A stretch of DNA of 64,000 bases from contig CANTUV010000035.1 in assembly GCA_947685225.1 (NCBI GenBank), positions 43,710,001 through 43,774,000 of the forward strand, given 5' to 3'. This stretch comes from Garcia nutans. Its lineage: Eukaryota > Streptophyta > Magnoliopsida > Malpighiales > Euphorbiaceae. A program made the translations under genes and the position numbers. Positions within the stretch are counted from its first letter, which is position 1. The number at the start of each line of letters is the position of its first letter. Of this stretch, positions 36,175-48,249 are shown one piece after another. The notes under the pieces are model-generated. The model made no database searches and was not told where the DNA came from. It saw only the letters and a list, made by a program, of their open reading frames with translations.

Positions 36175-38774
36175 TGTAATATCCCAAAATATACCCTAGA
36201 TGTTTTGGGTTTTATTATTATTATAATTGGATTTATTGTATATGTTTTATTGGAAGAAAAAGGGGTTTTTAAAGGAAGTGTATATGTGATGTATACTAGG
36301 ATATATATAACATATACCTAAGTCATGGAAAGTCAAAGTTTTGAGTTAGTGGAAGAAGATATTTGTTGTATTTTTGAATTTGTTATTAATTAATTAATAA
36401 GGATTTGAATGTGTGGAAGAGGTTGAAAGAGATTAGTTTAATATTTTAAATTGCTTGGTTGAGAGGGTTTTAAGGAAAAGAGGGGTTTGACTTTGGATTT
36501 CTCTTTCTTCCTTCTTCTTTCTTTCTCATTGCCGTGGATCACTTCCTCCTTCTCCTTCCTTTGCTTTGTTTGGCCGGTTAACACAAGAAACAAGAGAGCA
36601 AAGAAGAGATTTGAACCTCTAATTCAAGATCTAAGGAAGCTTTCAAGAGTTCAAGTGGAAAGTTAAGAGATTTCTTCATCTTTGGTAAGTTCTTCACTTG
36701 ACTCTTTGATTTCTTTGAGTTTTTGAGTTGAGTTGTGATTGGTATATGATTATGTTGTTTAAGATGGGTTTAAGAGTGTTTGAGTAACTGATTTCTTGTT
36801 TTTGGGGATGGATTGGAGGAAAGAGTAAGTTGTTGGAAGTGATTGTTTTGAGGTTGTGTTTTAGGTTTGTGTTGATGATTTTTGATTTGAGATTTGAGAA
36901 ATGCTTTAGTTGTTTTGGTGTTTTTGTGAGTTTGTTATGGTTTTTGGGTATGTTGAGATGACTTTGGTTGAAGTGGTTTTTGGTGAAAGAAAGAGTTTTG
37001 TTGGTTGTGTTGTTGTTTTGGCCGGAATCTGGATTTTTGGCCTGACACGCCCTAGGGCACGTCCAGGATTTTGGGCGTGTCAATAGCTCTGTATTTTGGG
37101 TTGAGTGGCACGACCAGTGACACGCCCATGTCACTGAGCGTGTTGTAGCTTCTGTGTGGCAGTAGGATTGACACGACCAGTAACACGCCCGTGTTATTGA
37201 GCGTGTCATAGCCACTGTGTTTTTGGGGAATTGACACGGCCATAAGCACGTTCTTGATGTTGGACGTGTCAATATTGTTGTGAGGCAGAAGGTATTACAC
37301 GCCCAGTAACACGCCCGTGTCATTGAGCGTGTAAAAGCTTCTGTGTTGTGGAGTTAGGGCACAGTCAGGGACACGCCCGTGTGGGTGAGCGTGTCATGGT
37401 TAGAGTTTGCCCTAGTTGGTTCTTAGCCTTATGTTCTTATAAGGGTTTCATCTTCCTTTGGATTAGGTTGTGAAGAAGGTGAATTGCTCTAATTCAAGAA
37501 GTGAAAGATTGTTGGAAAGAGAGGTGTTAATATTATGTGGGTTGCATTTAAGGTAAGTATAAACTACATTATTGCATACATCCATATGATGTTGAAATTT
37601 AACATACATTTCATGATATTGATGATGCTTATGAATAATGTTATGTTGTGTATAATGTGGAATATGATGTGAACATTTATAATGATGTGAAAGATATGAT
37701 AATGTGATGAATTGTATTTATGTGATGAGAAGCCATGATTGTTGGCTATGATGATGAAATAAATTACAATTGAGGGAAGGTTGCCTATTGCGAAAATGAG
37801 AATGAAATGAGAATGAAATGATTTTGTGTAAAGTGTGTTATTCAACCTTCAGAGTTTTGATTTTGGCAGGAATGCCTATTGTAGTAACAGTCTAGCCGGG
37901 TTGAGGATCTCCTCAAGTTGTTGAGTTGATGGTCCAAGAGACTGGGTCTGTTACTTTATAAATGTGAAATGATAAATGTAAATTGAAGTAACAGTCTAGC
38001 CGGGTTAAGGATCTCCTCGATTTAGTCGGGTTAATGGTCCAAGAGACTGGGTCTGTTACAGGTAACATTCTAGCCGGGTTGAGGATCTCCTCAAGTTGTT
38101 GAGTTGATGGTCCAAGAGACTGGGTCTGTTACCCTACCCATGGATAGAGAGATATGTATATTGCCTACGGGCTTGATTATTGTGATATTGGACCGAAACA
38201 GCAACTCTGAACTTTGAATAACAAATTAGTGTCTTGTGGGCCCATAGGTGTCTTTGTTGAATGAGTATAATGGATGATGATATGATTATTGAAATTATGA
38301 AATGTAACCTTCATATATATATATGATTATTATTGATTGAATGTATGATATTGATATTGACATTTCATATTATCATGATGGTTTGTACTACTGAGTTTTG
38401 GCTCAGCGCGATTGTGGTTCATCGCGCAGGTGGTAGAGTTGTTAGGGTTGAGACTGAGGATTCCTCTAGACCTAGTTGAGCTTTACTTGAAGAGTTGGAT
38501 TAGAGCTTAAAGATCAGAGAGTCAAGCTGCCAATCATGTATCTATTCTATGTTGTATATATTTTTGACGTTTATGTATTTGAACTTGTAAAAATTTGTAA
38601 TAACTTCCGCTGTGAATTTATAAATGTTTTTATACATAGTGTCTTTTGAATTTCCTTTAAACAGTTGAGTTATGAGTTGTGTATTTTAAACAGTGGCATG
38701 TTCTATATTCAGTATACGTATTATACGATCGTATAAGCATGCTTGGTACGTACACGGGATATAGGGGTGTTACA
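36175..38774 (+). mobile_element. LTR F3 (outer 3' LTR)
   Basis: 2600 bp. It differs from F2 at 36370, 37082, 37535, 37857, 37871, 38033 and 38442 by eye. It is followed directly by the TTGTA duplication and the resumed minisatellite of element B. Confidence 0.95.
38406..38427 (+). promoter_or_regulatory. Conserved LTR hairpin, LTR F3
   Basis: Same sequence as in LTR F1. Confidence 0.65.
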
Positions 38775-39215
38775 TTGTATTTGGATGCTTGATCCTAAAC
38801 TGGATTTGGATACTCGATCCTAAACTGGATTTGGATACTGGATCCTAAACTTGGTTTGGATACTCGATCCTAAACTAGATTTGGATACTCAATCCTAAAT
38901 TGGATTTAGATACTCGATCCTAAACTGGATTTGAATACTTGATCTGAAACTGGATTGGGATACTCGATCCTAAACTGGATTGGGATACTCGATCCTAAAC
39001 TGGATTTGGATACTTGATCCGAAACTGGATTGGGATACTCGATCCTAAACTGGATTTGGATACTTGATCCTAAACTGAATTTGATTGGGTTCTCGACTCG
39101 GTGGTGAGTTCTGGACTTAAAAGTGATTTGGGTTCTAGACCCGTTGGTGAGTTTTGGACTCAAAAGTGATTTGGGTTCTGGACCCGGTGGTGAGTTCTTG
39201 ACTCAAAAAGTGATT
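38775..39215. repeat. 25-bp minisatellite of B, right part
   Basis: Continues the array cut by F: ACTGGATTTGGATACTCGAT followed by CCTAA, then a variant with GGGTTCTGGACCCGGTGGTG. Because the unit is not a multiple of three, three units read as a 25-residue super-repeat on the minus strand (38906-39163). I take that ORF as a by-product of the repeat. Confidence 0.85.
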
Positions 39216-41569
39216 TGGGTTCTGGACCAAAATATTTAAAAGTGAGTTTGAAAATATTTTGTATACGTATAAACTCAAAAATTAAAATGGAGAAACTTTG
39301 CCCCTTGTGTAGGCTCAAACCAATGATTTTTCTCATGCAAGCTTTGATTGATGTTTGTATTTTTTCTGGTTCCTTTCATAAACATGCATCTCTTCTTTCT
39401 TTTGCAAAATGACTAGAGCTCCTCAAGCAATGGACCCTCTATGCCCCCTGATTCAATATCTTCTTTTGATTCTTTACTTCACAGGGTATTTGTTGTTCAC
39501 TTTGACAAAGAATAGATAATATAATACATGAAAATGCAATGTGATATGGTCATGTAGGCATGATATGCATGAATAACACTTACAATGGTTATATCGACTC
39601 ACAGACCAAGATAATCAACTGAAGTGTTCTCATTGACTCCTTTCAAATGCCTATTTAGATCTTTCATTGGAATGACAGAAGGCTCTGCATTTATGGCTTT
39701 TATCTTCAAGATGTCTAGGATATGAGTGGTGAGACCCAAGCAGCGGAGTTAGGGATGCATCCATTTTAAACTATGTTTTGGCATGTCAATTGGTAGCTTC
39801 TTTAAGACCTTGCCAATAATCATTTACTTTGCCCTATGTGTCATTTGAGGTTTAATGGTTCGACAAACTTCTCTTAACTTGAAGGCTTCGTGTGACAAAA
39901 ACATTTTTTTTTTATTTTTATTTTGAAATCAAATATTGGCTTTGCCAAATCAATGTCAATGTACCTCAAGACTTGATTTTCCAAATTAACATATCTATAA
40001 CATGACAACCCTAGTTACCGTATTAAGCTCAGGAATCATTTCTATTTAAGCAAGAATTGTTGCACTTCAGATAGGCACATGCACATTACTTGGTCAAAGG
40101 TCTCATTGAGTTTGAATATTGTCTATCTCATATGCACGCTTATTCAAACTATCTCCACTAATGGACTCTACTTACCAAGAGAGATCAACATGTCTTTGAT
40201 AGGCTTGAAATGGGGTCTATAAGGGACATGGGTTAAATAAAAGCCATTTTGAGATTAAAGCTGATGTGACACAATGGACAAACCTTCACACTACAAACTG
40301 TTTGTTGGAACTTTAGATAGTTGGGAGCATGAAAAGATAGAGCTTTGAGTATTCTCCCATCTTCTTAGCATTAATTTAGATCTTGATGGGGATAGTCTTT
40401 GCCCTTGCAAAAGCTTCGTACCTATATTCATTTCTTTTCTTCTTTTCCCTTTTCTTTCTCTTCCTTTTTCTTACTCTTCCCTTTTCTTTTTCTTCATTTT
40501 ATCCTTCTTCTCTGTAGGATTGTTAAGTACAGGACTTTTAGAAACTAGATGGTCTTTTCCCTTTTCCTTGATTTTGGTTGGGTTGGACCAATTCAAGTCA
40601 AACAGTCCTTACAAGCCAAATGGAAGCCTTTTGCTGCCTTAGGTAAAAGAGAACTCGGTTGGCTTTCTGAACTGCCTTTTTAGGTTTTTTCTTTTTTCTT
40701 TTTTTCTTCTTCTTCTTCTTTTTTTTTCTTTTGTCTCTCTTTTTTTTCTTTTCTTTTTTTTCTTCTTTTTTTTTCTTCTCCTTTTCTTTTTTTTTGGTTC
40801 TAGCTTTAAAAGAGTTGTCTTGTTTGTACCAACTTGGGTTTCTAATATTGGATGAGTGGAGTGGTATTAATCTGCTTCAGTCCTAACTTTATCAGTGATA
40901 TTTGGCCTAATTCAGGTGAATTTCAACTACCCTTATAGTTTTGAGAACATCAACTATCGTCATAGTCTTGACTATTCATTCCTTTCTTTGATCATCTTGC
41001 CTCTTCACCTTAGTGATTATAAGACTTTTCAAAAGTGTAACAACATCTCAGGGTAGGTTGTTGGGCTTATAAGTCAATGAAAAAAAAGCTAAAATTCTAT
41101 GAAGGCTCAAAGGGAGAACTAGGGATTGATATTTAATAGGGTGGGTACAAGTTGTTGGCTTATCAAACAATGCCTAGATCATTTCTCTCTTAAATAAGCA
41201 GAGTTCAATTTCACCTCAAAAATTTGTCAAAGCATGTTCTAAGACTGACTAGGACCTAGACAAAGGTAATTATGCAGGATTCCTCTCTAAGTAAGCATAC
41301 ACAACTCAATGCTATAGAACAATTCCCTCATCTAGTAAAGTCATTCAAATCATGATGCCTAGATACATTAATTTTTGAGCATCAAGCTAAATTCCTCATT
41401 GGTTGAGCACCAACATGAACAAAGACCAACAAAAATTTTGATGAAAGTAATTTACTCAAACAACTTTAAATTTGAAAAACATGATTGTTCCATAAAACAC
41501 CAAATAAAGAAAATAAAACAAAAAACAAACAAACCAAGGGAAGTTTATTGAGTTAAGCTTCTTCTCCTT
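39216..41569 (-). mobile_element. Element B internal region downstream of gag, no pol seen
   Basis: Where pol should lie in an autonomous element there are no protease, reverse transcriptase, RNase H or integrase motifs on the minus strand, and only short ORFs. A long pyrimidine-rich tract (40430-40800) is a purine tract in element sense. I cannot assign a function to the rest. Confidence 0.5.
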
Positions 41570-43109
41570 TCACATCTTCAATATTCCATCTTGAAAGGAG
41601 GATAAGACAAGATCTTTCTCCAATCCTCCTTCTACCATGAAAGCTGCTGGTGGTGGCACTTTGTTGAACCTAGGCAGAAGATTGCTTTTGGTATTGGGCT
41701 TATTCGGCTCGGGTAGCTTACCACTGTCAATCAAATCATGGGTCTCGTGTCTTAGACGAGCACATTTATCCATCTCATACCCTTGCATTTAATGAAATTA
41801 ATAGAAGGCCTCGGCATTGAAGTTTGGTGGCAGAGAATTATGTAACAGTCGAGCAGCCAACGGTTGTAACAACCCCTTCTTCTGTAGCTTGTTGAAAACC
41901 TAAGATAGAAGTTTTCCCAATTCTGAGAACTGTCTTTTATTTCCTTGACCAGTTACATTAACATCAACTTCCTTTTGCTTGCTTTGATTGCCTGATTGGT
42001 AGTTTCCTTTCTCATTCCTTCTTACTAAAAAGCAATTCTTCTCCTTTTTCCCATTCTTCAATTTGCATACCAGCTTGGAGAAAATCTTTGAAATCCCGGC
42101 TGAGTGTATGAGACATCCTTTCACGAAGGCTAGGCAACACTCCTCTCACAATCATTCTAATTTGATCGGATTCATCAGGCCTTCTCTTGAGCAATGCAGC
42201 CTTATTTCTCCACCTCTTCATATAGTCCATGAAGTTTTCATTCGGCCTTTATCTAATGGACTCAACCTCTATTAGAGTAACTTCCAATTCAGCATTGTAT
42301 CCATAATATTGGATGAAGGCCTTGTATAGCAAATTTCAGCTCTTTTGGGTGCCATCATCTAAGGTATTGAACCAATTTTGGATAATAGGATCCAATGAGA
42401 GCATAAAGTACCTTAGAGTTTGAGCCTTATTAGCTCAAGCAGACTACATAGCAGTGATATACTGCTTCACATGGAGGTGAGGATTTCCATTTCCATCAAA
42501 CTTTGCAAAGGATGGCATCTTGAAATTGTATGAAACTTCTTCATCTAGCTCAAATAATTTGTCAACTTCGGACATTTCTTCGATTTTCAGCTTCTTTTCA
42601 AACTTCTTTTCCAGATTAGCAATCATCTTTTCAACATTTGAAGTATTAGTTTTCTCCACAGTTGATCTTTCAATGACCTTTGATTCCTTCTTCTTGTCTT
42701 GAGGATCTTGGAAGTATTGAGCCCAATCGTCATCGTCATCAATGATCACCTTATCATCATCAAAAGCCACATCACTAACTTTAGCCTTTCCCTTATCTTT
42801 CTTAGTGCTTGTGGATGCTTCGGCAATATTTTCAAACATTGTAGTCATTTGATTCTTCATGATCTCGGCTAGGGCCCCCTTTAGTTCTTCCATTTTAGCA
42901 TTGAGGGCGTCGTCCACCATTATTTGAATTTGTTCGGGCTCTATTGCTTTTGTTGAAAAAGAGATTGAGTCGCAGCTAGATTCTTCGTCTCCAGCGTAGG
43001 TCAGATTGTCGTAAGATTTTAAACTGTCATAATCCAGGGTTGTGTGCCAGAAAGGATTAATGATATGTGATGTGATGCATGTATGCATGTATGCACAAAC
43101 AATAAACAA
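41570..43109 (-). pseudogene. gag of element B (Tat-like), broken
   Basis: Gag forms the particle of the element. The first open part (43109 to 42444) has an acidic, coiled N-terminal half (KMEELKGALAEIMKNQMTT, then many Asp, Glu and Lys) and ends in FAKFDGNGNPHLHVKQY, the start of a retrotransposon gag domain. In the same frame 42230-42012 reads KRWRNKAALLKRRPDESDQI and LPSLRERMSHTLSRDF, typical of the domain end. The frame shifts by one near 42050, and the last part (41788-41570) has CARLRHETHDLIDSGKL, the conserved C-terminal segment of Tat/Ogre gag. Several in-frame stops break it, including ones near 42440, 42010 and 41790. Confidence 0.8.
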
Positions 43110-44079
43110 AAAAGGATAAATAGGACGTTTCTTCCCACCTTATAACATCCACACACGGATGGTGAGTCTCTTTTTCTAGGTATATGGTTAAAAAAATACC
43201 AACATGGGGTATCTTGTTTTTAAATATTTTCCTTGGACGTTTCAACCAATAGTTATATTTTCAAAAATGGAAATTAGTTCATAATAATTTCCATTAATTA
43301 GGCTTTAATCCATCCAAATACTTATGCTATATTGGATTAAAACTAAATTAAGAGGTTTATTATAAATAGATTTCTCACTTAAAAAAGTAGCTAATGATTC
43401 ATGCCAAAAATAAGCCCATGATTAATAATTTTTAGTATAAACTAGGCTCATAATTGATTTTTAGTATTTCATAACTGACCTAAATAATTTGTAAGCTCTT
43501 TGAAAGAAAAGGTTGGATGAAACGCAAAAATAATTTTGTTTGAAAAAAATAGATTTTTGACTTTGTATTTGAGTCATGAGAAAAGAATTTTTGATTTGTT
43601 TTTAGAAAAGTTTTATATCCAAAGACCATCTTGAAAAGTTTTGAAAATAGCTTTGGTCTTTTGGAATTTAAAGAAAAATTTATTTTGAGCTTACAAATGT
43701 ACTTGGGTCATATTAGAAAAAGAACAAACCAAATAAGCCATGATTTAAGCCAAAATAAATTAACCATAGTCAAACAATAAGCATTTGGGGTAAAACTTAA
43801 GGAAAGTAACTAGGCCAATTACATGAGCTTTAGTCTTTGGGTTGAAAAGGCTTAGGTTCTCATAGCAAGTATATACCAAATAGTACAAGGCTATGAGTGG
43901 TTATGCCATGCTCAATCTTCATACCTTGAGTAAAAGTATGGTATCCCTTACACAACACAACACGGGTAACACGGGCATCCTAACTCACGCACATAATGCA
44001 AACTAAATGATGCAATGGATAATACCATGATAAGAAAGAATAGAATAATAAAAATACCAACGAAATCAACTTTTCTTAT
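43110..44079 (-). mobile_element. Element B leader between primer site and gag
   Basis: About 970 bp with no recognised ORF, AT-rich except near 43960. Long leaders are usual in this lineage. I see no further structure. Confidence 0.5.
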
Positions 44080-44096
44080 CTCCGGTGGAGTCGCCA
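44080..44096 (-). promoter_or_regulatory. Primer binding site of element B
   Basis: The minus strand reads TGGCGACTCCACCGGAG one base inside the LTR. Sites beginning TGGCGACTC are the usual primer sites of Tat/Ogre elements, generally assigned to tRNA-Arg; I recall that assignment rather than testing it. Confidence 0.8.
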
Positions 44097-44097
44097 T

Positions 44098-46465
44098 TGT
44101 GAGCGGGGATTTTTGCCCCCATTCCCGGTGAAATGGTTCTTGCGACTTCTTCACTGTTTAGGCTCTGGGCCTTAGAGAACACGGGCCTAAACCCAGAGAA
44201 AATGGAGTCACCACCCGGACGGGCTGGGAAAAAGAAATGGATGGATGACTCGATTCCTAAGGAATTTTCAACCCCCTAATGGGATCGAAAAGTTAGGTAC
44301 ATGTGAGGAATGTGAGAAATGGCCCAGCACGCCCACAAAGCCCGGTTCATTGGAATCGGACCCCTTTTCAGGTCTTAATATTATAAAATTCTTAAATATA
44401 ATGATATTATCCATACTACATGCAACAATTAAAATAAAGCATCATTATATTAAAATCAAAACAATGTCCAAACAAAGCAAATAAATGGACACCCATCCGA
44501 GGATAGAAACATGTCATTACATCGTCCATGTCTAAAACTAAATAGGACATCCACCGAAAGATGAAAATGTGTCCTTTACATTGGTCCAAAAAAAACATTA
44601 AAATAAAATAAATTACATTATGTTTAACTAATGAAGTACTCACAAAGTGGAAACATACCTCTTACAATTTTAAAACTAAGACAAATAAAATAATATTCAA
44701 TCATCTAATTATAAATAAAAAGCAAACCATTCATAAAATAAAATAAATCATTCGTCATTAACATATAACAAATCACACAATCAAATAAATAAATAAAATT
44801 AGAATTCAATCCATTAAATAAACAAGGTTAAGGCTTAAGATTTAGGATTTAAGAAATTAGGGTTCTGGAATTTAAAATTTGAGAAAATAGGGTTTTGGTT
44901 ATGGCTTTAGGCTACTGGGAGTACTGGGTGTTGGTTTAATAAATTATGATTTCTAAATTTTGGCTTTGAGGAATTAAGGTTTTGGCATTTAGAATTAGGG
45001 TTTTAAAGAATTTTGGATTCGGGAAAAATGATTTAGGGTTTTGGAATCTTAAAGAACTAGTATTATTGTTAGGTTTATTATTTTAGAAAGATTATGCTAC
45101 TGTGTGATTAAAATTTATAATTTGGGATTGAAGTGAATAAGGTACAAGCCTATGAAAATAAGATTAAAAATTAAACATTTAAAAAGAAATAGCTATTGTG
45201 ATAATAAAATAAACAAAATTGATTAAGGTTTTAACAAAATAAATTAGGGTTTAATTTAAATTAGGGTTTGGAATTCTTATGGAAAAGGATTAGGATTTTA
45301 AACATGCAATATGATTTTTTAGGGTTTTAGATGGGAAATTAGAGTTTCTAGGGTTTTTGATCTTTAGAAATACAAATTAGGGTTTTATAAAAATATGATT
45401 ATTATAAAAAAAAAACTAAGACCACTTTAACATGAATTTTTGATAAATGCTTATATGTAATATGGCTACTGGACGTTTAAAACATTATTTGAATGATCTA
45501 ATGCTATGGTGATTTAATGGAACAAGCTACTGGTCATGCAAACAACAAAAAGAAACTACTATGCTTACTATATATTGGTATATAAATTAAAAGTTAAAAG
45601 AATGAACTTTAAATGAAGAAAATTTGATAGATGAAATAATAATAAGTTATCTCAATATAAATTTAAATGAATTAAGTTAGAAAGACACACCTCCATTTGT
45701 TGTCTCCACCAAAATTGTTTGAAAGAAATTCTGGATGAGCTTTGGCAAAGACAATGATTACACTGCCTTTGTATTTTTTGGTTGAATTGAGAACAAGACA
45801 GTGAGCTAAGCTACTACCTTGTTGATTGTTTTTTTTGCTTGATTTTTTTTTCAGATTCGTTGCTCTCTGCTTGATATTTGAGTTTCCTTACTAATTTATT
45901 TTGTGTTGTTGGTTCTCAAAGTCCCAAAAAAATCTTCCTGCTCTCTCCTAGCCGAAATCCAATTCCAATCCTTTTTCTCCTTTTTTTTGTCCCCCTTTTT
46001 CAATGTGTTAAATACTATTATTTATAGGGAAAAAAAAGACCTAATCCTATTTTAATAAGGAAATACCAACCGTTTAGGAAAAAATCATAAAATCGTGTGA
46101 AATAAGGTTTGGTCAAAAAATCGGCAGCGTGCGGGGGCTGCTGGGCCTGCGAGGCTGCGCTGGCAAAAATTACTACGAGGATCGGGCTGGGTAAATTGGG
46201 CAAGCCCAGCTGCGCTGATAGTTATCTGCGGTGAATTGGGTAGTGCCCAATTCGCCGTAGAAACTTTCTGCGGCAAAATTGCCATGCCGCACTGCCACGC
46301 GTCGCCCGTCGATTAGTCCAATTTTTTATTTTTTATTTTTTATTTTTTATTTTTATTTTTATTAAAAATAAATATTCAATATTATAAGTAATTAAAATAA
46401 TTAAAATACTACAAAAATTATTTTGGACTATCGGATTAGACTGTGTCAAAAATTAAGGGTCTACA
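44098..46465 (-). mobile_element. 5' LTR of element B
   Basis: 2368 bp; sense start TGTAGACCCTTAATTTTTG, end CCCCGCTCACA. It is the uninterrupted partner of 15577-21864 and shows the empty site of LTR H. Visible differences between the two LTRs, including several small indels, show that B is older than F. Confidence 0.88.
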
Positions 46466-48249
46466 ATATCTCTTTACATTATACCACATTTTTGCATTTA
46501 CAACACATTACCCAATTACTTTGGGTATTTTCACATAATTCACATATTAATCACATTTAATATAATCTAGCCAATATCAATGGCTTTTTAACAATGCACT
46601 TAATGCATACACAACAAATGGCATTACACAAACATTTTGGGTCATTTTCACATAATACACATATTTCACATTTTACACAATTTAGCCATTGTCAATGGCT
46701 TTTCATAATGCATTTAACACATATATAACATTACAAATGTCATAGCACATTATTCATACATAATCAATGTATCAAGTAGATTAACACATTTTTCAATCAA
46801 AATGCGTTAAGCCCAAATGTCATGCAAACATAACCAATGTATTCAAAGTTTGTAATGACCTCAAATAGCAACCAAAACAAGCTTAAAACGACATCCAATC
46901 CTATCCTTCCAACTTGTCCTTCACCACTTGGATGAAGCAAATCAACCTCTCTCAATGCCTAAACCAAATGTGATAGCAACTAATCATTTAGTATCACATT
47001 TAATGGCATTTCCAATATTAAACCATAATTAAACCACATCCAAGTAAAAATTTAAAATTTAAGGCTAACCTCACTTTAACTTTGGATTCTCATACTATGC
47101 CATTAATTTTAATATATTAAGTTTATTTATACTATTAGAAATATATTTTAATACATTTAAACCATTTACATTGCAAAAAATACACTCTTATACACAAAAC
47201 CCTAAAATGGCATAACCTTCCCCTATTGAAGGTTTTCCATTCCAACACAATCCATTAATCATTTTAAGCTTACATTCATCACTTATATCACCAAACAACA
47301 AGATTAAACTAATAAAATTATACAATTCAACAACTTTGGAAAAATCATTTTCCAAAATCCTAAATCACACTTCCATTCTCAAACTCCAACCAAACACAAC
47401 CAAATCCAATATTTGACTTAAAATTACTTGTTTAAACACCAAAATAACTCATTTAGAACCAATTTACACAATTAAAAACCATGATTTCTCAAACCCTAAA
47501 AGTCCATAACTCTAAATTCTCTCTCTTCACCATTCTTTATCCAAATTCAACCATTTCTTCAATCCAACCTTAAAATCATTAATAATTATCCAAAATAACT
47601 TCATACACACCAATTCCAACAATTATAACATACTACTTCAAAAATTTAAAACTCACATATTCAAAATTTCTATGGAAATCCAAAGAAAAAGCTAAAGAAC
47701 TTACTTTTTCAAGTGGAAATCTCTAAAAATCCTTTTTAAACCTTTGAAATCCTTCAATTCTTGGAAGCTTGGAAGATCAAAATCCTTGGTCTTGAACATC
47801 CATGGTGGCCGGCCATGAGAGAAGAAGAAAAATAAGAAGTTTAAAAATAAATTTTCTCTTTCCTTTCATCTTTTAATTATAACCATATATATATTATAAT
47901 AATTTAATAATTAATTATTTAATTATTTATTAAAGAAATTAAAAGACTAAAAATCCATCATCTATTCAAAAATAATTTATTTTTGAATTATTTTATTAAT
48001 TTTTAATTTCTAAAATTTATTTATAAAAATGCCATTGGACTTTGACTTTTCTTTTAAAAAGTGTTGACTTTTATATGTTATGTATATTATATATATATAT
48101 ATATATATCACATATATATTTCACTTTTTCATTTAAAATTCCTTCATTTTTCATTTAAAACCATTAATTTAATTTATTCAATTTAATTATAGTATATTTT
48201 ATCAAATTTCCAAAAATTAAAAATTTTCAAAAAAATTTGGGATATTACA
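46466..48249 (-). mobile_element. LTR E1, right piece
   Basis: It continues LTR E1 beyond element B, with AATGGC repeats of the kind found in LTR G and a GGCCGGCC box near 47810. A TA microsatellite lies at 48088-48110. It ends at GGGATATTACA, so the sense start is TGTAATATCCC. The bases after it are the pol of element G, so E1 entered that pol in reverse orientation. Whether E1 is solo or one end of a full element cannot be seen. Confidence 0.75.

Larger units (their letters stand above)
22379..38774 (+). mobile_element. Element F: chromovirus with three LTRs and two internal regions
   Basis: The order is LTR (22379-24978), internal (24979-29276), LTR (29277-31876), internal (31877-36174), LTR (36175-38774), with exact period 6898 bp. 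The whole is flanked once by TTGTA (22374-22378 and 38775-38779), so it derives from one insertion that later gained a unit, most simply by unequal crossing over between LTRs. Domain order (protease, RNase H, integrase, chromodomain-like tail) is that of Ty3 chromoviruses of the Tekay/Del type. Both internal regions carry the same stops, frameshifts and reverse transcriptase deletion. Confidence 0.95.
15577..46465 (-). mobile_element. Element B: Tat-like Ty3 LTR retrotransposon, gag remnants only
   Basis: Two direct LTRs (15577-21864 and 44098-46465) share the same ends: plus strand TGTGAG...GGGTCTACA. A primer site lies inside the right LTR and a polypurine tract inside the left one, so the element runs on the minus strand. 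The flanks read ATACC (15572-15576) and ATATC (46466-46470), a 4-of-5 target duplication inside LTR E1. Without the nested LTR H and tandem F, the internal region is about 5.8 kb. It holds a gag remnant, a 25-bp minisatellite before the polypurine tract, and no recognisable pol. It is best read as a non-autonomous derivative of the Tat lineage. Confidence 0.85.

Noticed and set aside
22379..38774. Two independent insertions of F side by side
   Set aside because: A single TTGTA duplication at the outer ends, a shared middle LTR and exact 6898-bp periodicity fit one insertion that was later expanded.
38906..39163. Minus ORF of 85 codons with a repeated peptide
   Set aside because: By-product of the 25-bp minisatellite; it lies in the 3' untranslated region of element B.
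40430..40800. Long pyrimidine tract as a possible polypurine tract of a minus element
   Set aside because: It does not adjoin an LTR end; the true tract of element B is at 21865-21878.
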